DNA from: JAWHTC01 sp032586155
Lineage (GTDB): Bacteria > Pseudomonadota > Alphaproteobacteria > Rhodobacterales > Rhodobacteraceae
Assembly: GCF_032586155.1 (NCBI RefSeq)
Contig: NZ_JAWHTC010000001.1
Coordinates: 62,001 to 126,000, forward strand
DNA length: 64,000 bases
Reading direction: 5' to 3'
Numbering within the stretch: the first letter of the stretch is position 1; every line of letters begins with the position of its first letter. The position numbers were made by a program, and so were the translations under genes. Positions 61,551-64,000 of the stretch are shown piece by piece. A model generated the notes under the pieces. The model made no database searches and was not told the origin of the DNA. It saw only the letters and a list, made by a program, of their open reading frames with translations.

Positions 61551-63914
61551 ATGCCAGCAGATGGAGGCATTGGCGCCAGCACCAAGCGGCGCGAGGACGT
61601 TCGGTTCCTGACGGGGACCGGCAATTATACCGACGACATCAACGTGCGCGGTCAGGCCTATGTGGCTTTCCTACGTTCGGACGTGGCGCACGGTAAGATC
61701 AACAGCGTAGATACCAGCGCAGCGGCGGCGATGCCCGGCGTGGTGCGGGTGTTCACCGGCGCGGATTTCGAAGGCGTTGGCGGGCTGCCGTGTGGGTGGT
61801 GTGTGACCGACAAGCACGGTGAGCCGATGCAGGAGCCGGCTCACCCAGTTCTGGCACAGGGCAAGGTGCGCCACGTTGGCGATGCGATTGCAGCTGTGGT
61901 GGCCGAAAGCCCGGAACAGGCGCGTGATGCCTGCGAGGCGATTGACGTGGATATCGACGAATTGCCCGCGGTGGTCGACATGAAGGCCGCGTTGGTCGAT
62001 GGTGCCACCAAGGTGCATGACGATCTGACATCGAACCTTTGCTATGACTGGGGCTTTGTTGAGGAAAACAAGGGAGCCGTGGAAGAGGCGATTGCCAATG
62101 CGGCCCACGTGACCACGCTTGAGCTGCGCAACAACCGGCTGGTTGCCAACCCGATGGAACCGCGCGTGGCGATTGGGGACTACAACAAGGCGGGCGATGA
62201 CAGCACGCTTTACACCACCAGCCAGAACCCGCACGTGATCCGCCTGTTGATGGGCGCTTTCGTTCTGGGCATTCCCGAGCACAAGCTGCGCGTTATTGCA
62301 CCCGATGTCGGGGGCGGTTTCGGGTCGAAAATCTTCCACTATGCGGAAGAGGCATTCTGCACCTTTGCCGCCAAGGCGATCAACCGTCCGGTCAAGTGGA
62401 CCTCGTCGCGGTCTGAAGCGTTCATGAGCGATGCCCATGGCCGCGACCACGTGACCAAGATCGAACTGGCGCTGGATGCGGACAACAACTTTACCGCCAT
62501 CCGCACCGAGACCTATGCCAATATGGGGGCTTACCTGAGCACCTTTGCACCGTCGGTGCCGACATGGCTGCATGGCACGCTGATGGCGGGCAACTACAAG
62601 ACGCCGGTGATCTATGTGAACGTGAAGGCGGTCTTTACCAACACGGTGCCGGTGGATGCCTATCGCGGCGCGGGTCGCCCAGAGGCGACGTTCCAGCTGG
62701 AGCGGGTGATCGACAAGGCGGCGCGTGAATTGGGCGTTGACCCGATTGCCCTGCGGCGTCAGAACTTCGTCACCCAGTTCCCCTATGCCACCCCGGTGGC
62801 GGTGGAATATGACACCGGCGATTACAACGGCACGATGGATGTGCTGGAGAAGATGGCCGACCTGTCGGGTTTTGAAGCCCGCCGCAAGGAAAGCGAGGCA
62901 CGCGGCAAACTGCGTGGCCTTGGCCTGAACTGCTACATCGAGGCTTGTGGCATCGCGCCGAGCCAGTTGGTTGGTCAGTTGGGCGCACGTGCTGGTTTGT
63001 ATGAATCAGCTACCGTTCGAGTGAATGCCACCGGCGGCATCGTCGTGATGACCGGCAGCCACAGCCACGGGCAGGGGCACGAAACCACCTTCCCGCAAGT
63101 TATCGCAGACATGATCGGGATTGATGCCTCGATGGTCGAGATCGAACATGGCGACACCCAGAACACGCCGATGGGCATGGGCACCTATGGTTCACGCTCG
63201 ATTGCTGTGGGGGGCTCGGCCATGGTGCGGGCTGCCGAGAAGGTGATCAACAAGGCCCGCAAGATTGCGGCGCACCTGATGGAAGCCAGCGATGCAGATG
63301 TCGAGTTGAAGGACGGGCAGTTCACCGTTGCAGGGACCGACAAGTCGGTCGCCTGGGGCGATGTCACGCTGGCAGCTTACGTGCCGCACAACTATCCGCT
63401 GGAAGACATCGAACCGGGGCTTGAAGAGACGGCGTTCTATGATCCGTCGAACTTCACCTACCCGGCGGGCGCCTATGCCTGCGAGGTTGAGGTCGACCCT
63501 GAAACCGGCAAAGTGGAAATCCAACGCTTCAACGCAGCGGATGACTTTGGCAATATCATCAACCCGATGATCGTCGACGGCCAGGTCCATGGCGGGATTG
63601 GTCAGGGGATTGGCCAGGCACTATTGGAAAACTGTGCCTATGACGAGGATGGTCAGCTTCTGAGCGCATCCTTCATGGACTATGCCATGCCACGTGCTGA
63701 TGATGTGCCGTTCTACGGCGTGGATCACTCCAGCCAGACGCCATGCACCCATAACCCGCTTGGGGTGAAGGGTTGTGGCGAGGCCGGGGCAATCGGCTCA
63801 CCGCCAGCGGTGGTCAACGCCGTGATAGATGCGCTGCAATCGGGCGGCCATAACGTAACTCACATCGATATGCCCATGTCGCCGTCGCGCGTCTGGGCGG
63901 CGATGAACGGTTAA
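61551..63914 (+). CDS. coxL: CO-dehydrogenase-type large subunit, form II (Mo-binding)
   Basis: The 787-residue catalytic subunit binds the Mo-pterin cofactor. Motifs: IGASTKRREDVRFLTGTGNYTDDI at the N-terminus, PDVGGGFGSKIFHY, the active-site loop VDAYRGAGRPEATFQLER and GVKGCGEAGAIGSPPAVVNAV near the end with the conserved Glu base. The loop reads AYRGAGR, which marks form II. True aerobic CO dehydrogenases (form I) have AYXCSFR with the Cys that binds copper. It may therefore oxidise CO poorly or act on another substrate such as an aldehyde or purine. GGGAGG precedes the ATG. Confidence 0.94.
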   Translation: MPADGGIGASTKRREDVRFLTGTGNYTDDINVRGQAYVAFLRSDVAHGKINSVDTSAAAAMPGVVRVFTGADFEGVGGLPCGWCVTDKHGEPMQEPAHPVLAQGKVRHVGDAIAAVVAESPEQARDACEAIDVDIDELPAVVDMKAALVDGATKVHDDLTSNLCYDWGFVEENKGAVEEAIANAAHVTTLELRNNRLVANPMEPRVAIGDYNKAGDDSTLYTTSQNPHVIRLLMGAFVLGIPEHKLRVIAPDVGGGFGSKIFHYAEEAFCTFAAKAINRPVKWTSSRSEAFMSDAHGRDHVTKIELALDADNNFTAIRTETYANMGAYLSTFAPSVPTWLHGTLMAGNYKTPVIYVNVKAVFTNTVPVDAYRGAGRPEATFQLERVIDKAARELGVDPIALRRQNFVTQFPYATPVAVEYDTGDYNGTMDVLEKMADLSGFEARRKESEARGKLRGLGLNCYIEACGIAPSQLVGQLGARAGLYESATVRVNATGGIVVMTGSHSHGQGHETTFPQVIADMIGIDASMVEIEHGDTQNTPMGMGTYGSRSIAVGGSAMVRAAEKVINKARKIAAHLMEASDADVELKDGQFTVAGTDKSVAWGDVTLAAYVPHNYPLEDIEPGLEETAFYDPSNFTYPAGAYACEVEVDPETGKVEIQRFNAADDFGNIINPMIVDGQVHGGIGQGIGQALLENCAYDEDGQLLSASFMDYAMPRADDVPFYGVDHSSQTPCTHNPLGVKGCGEAGAIGSPPAVVNAVIDALQSGGHNVTHIDMPMSPSRVWAAMNG

Positions 63915-63929
63915 GGGAGGACCGGAACA

Positions 63930-64000
63930 ATGTATGCATTTGATTTTGAGAAACCCTCGACCGTTGCCGAAGCGGTTGCCGCATTGGGAGATGAAGACGC
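63930..64000 (+). CDS. coxM: CO-dehydrogenase-type FAD subunit, cut by window end
   Basis: Only the first 23 codons are visible: MYAFDFEKPSTVAEAVAAL and GDED. This fits the start of the FAD-binding medium subunit that normally follows coxL in form II clusters. GGGAGG at 63915-63920 is well spaced from ATG 63930, 15 bases after the coxL stop. Confidence 0.85.
   Translation, partial: MYAFDFEKPSTVAEAVAALGDED

Noticed and set aside
61551..63914. Form I (Cu-Mo) CO dehydrogenase
   Set aside because: The active-site loop is AYRGAGR without the copper-binding Cys, and the gene order is S-L-M.

Overview
The window is GC-rich, densely packed chromosomal DNA that looks like a marine alphaproteobacterium of the Rhodobacterales (Roseobacter group). 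This is an inference from gene content: TRAP and polyamine transporters, a form II CO-dehydrogenase-like operon, the HutF/HutG histidine route, tolQRAB and many four-base ATGA gene overlaps. No rRNA, tRNA, CRISPR array or intact insertion sequence was seen. The first gene (gspL) and the last (coxM-like) are cut by the window edges.

Layout. 1-7.6 kb: a type II secretion locus in two convergent blocks, gspL-gspM on plus and gspC-gspD-gspE-gspF on minus. 7.7-13.2 kb: a lipoprotein, a hydroxypyruvate-isomerase-like protein, then dctP-dctQ-dctM TRAP genes with a MarR regulator and a short-chain dehydrogenase. 13.4-23.3 kb: an RND efflux pair and a 1068-residue self-sufficient reductive dehalogenase (RdhA fused to a flavin/2Fe-2S reductase), divergent from an FAD aromatic monooxygenase. 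A long AT-rich dyad lies between the last two. 23.4-28.3 kb: a ConA-like lipoprotein and potABCD, closed by a clear terminator. 28.6-32.8 kb: tolQRAB without pal, then an unknown exported protein. 32.8-36.6 kb: a ThDP enzyme divergent from a GntR regulator, an Asp/Glu-racemase-family protein and a DUF2478 protein. 36.7-44.0 kb: the complete histidine pathway, hutIHGU divergent from hutFC. 44.0-44.8 kb: a gene-poor stretch. 44.8-46.8 kb: an XRE/cupin regulator divergent from gabT. 46.9-56.1 kb: an amidohydrolase with a COG0523 metallochaperone, a LysR regulator and dppABCDF. 56.2-60.3 kb: a FIST sensor, hybrid histidine kinase and LuxR-type response regulator. 60.4-64 kb: coxG-coxS-coxL-coxM of form II type.

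Most of the window is catabolic. Transporters for carboxylates, polyamines and peptides sit beside the enzymes and local regulators that would use the imports. Histidine goes to glutamate through formylglutamate, and GABA from polyamines goes to succinate semialdehyde. A haloaromatic may be dehalogenated and then hydroxylated.

The points most worth following are the dehalogenase/monooxygenase pair, the FIST two-component system divergent from the CODH-like operon, and an intergenic repeat present three times whose base changes preserve two hairpins.
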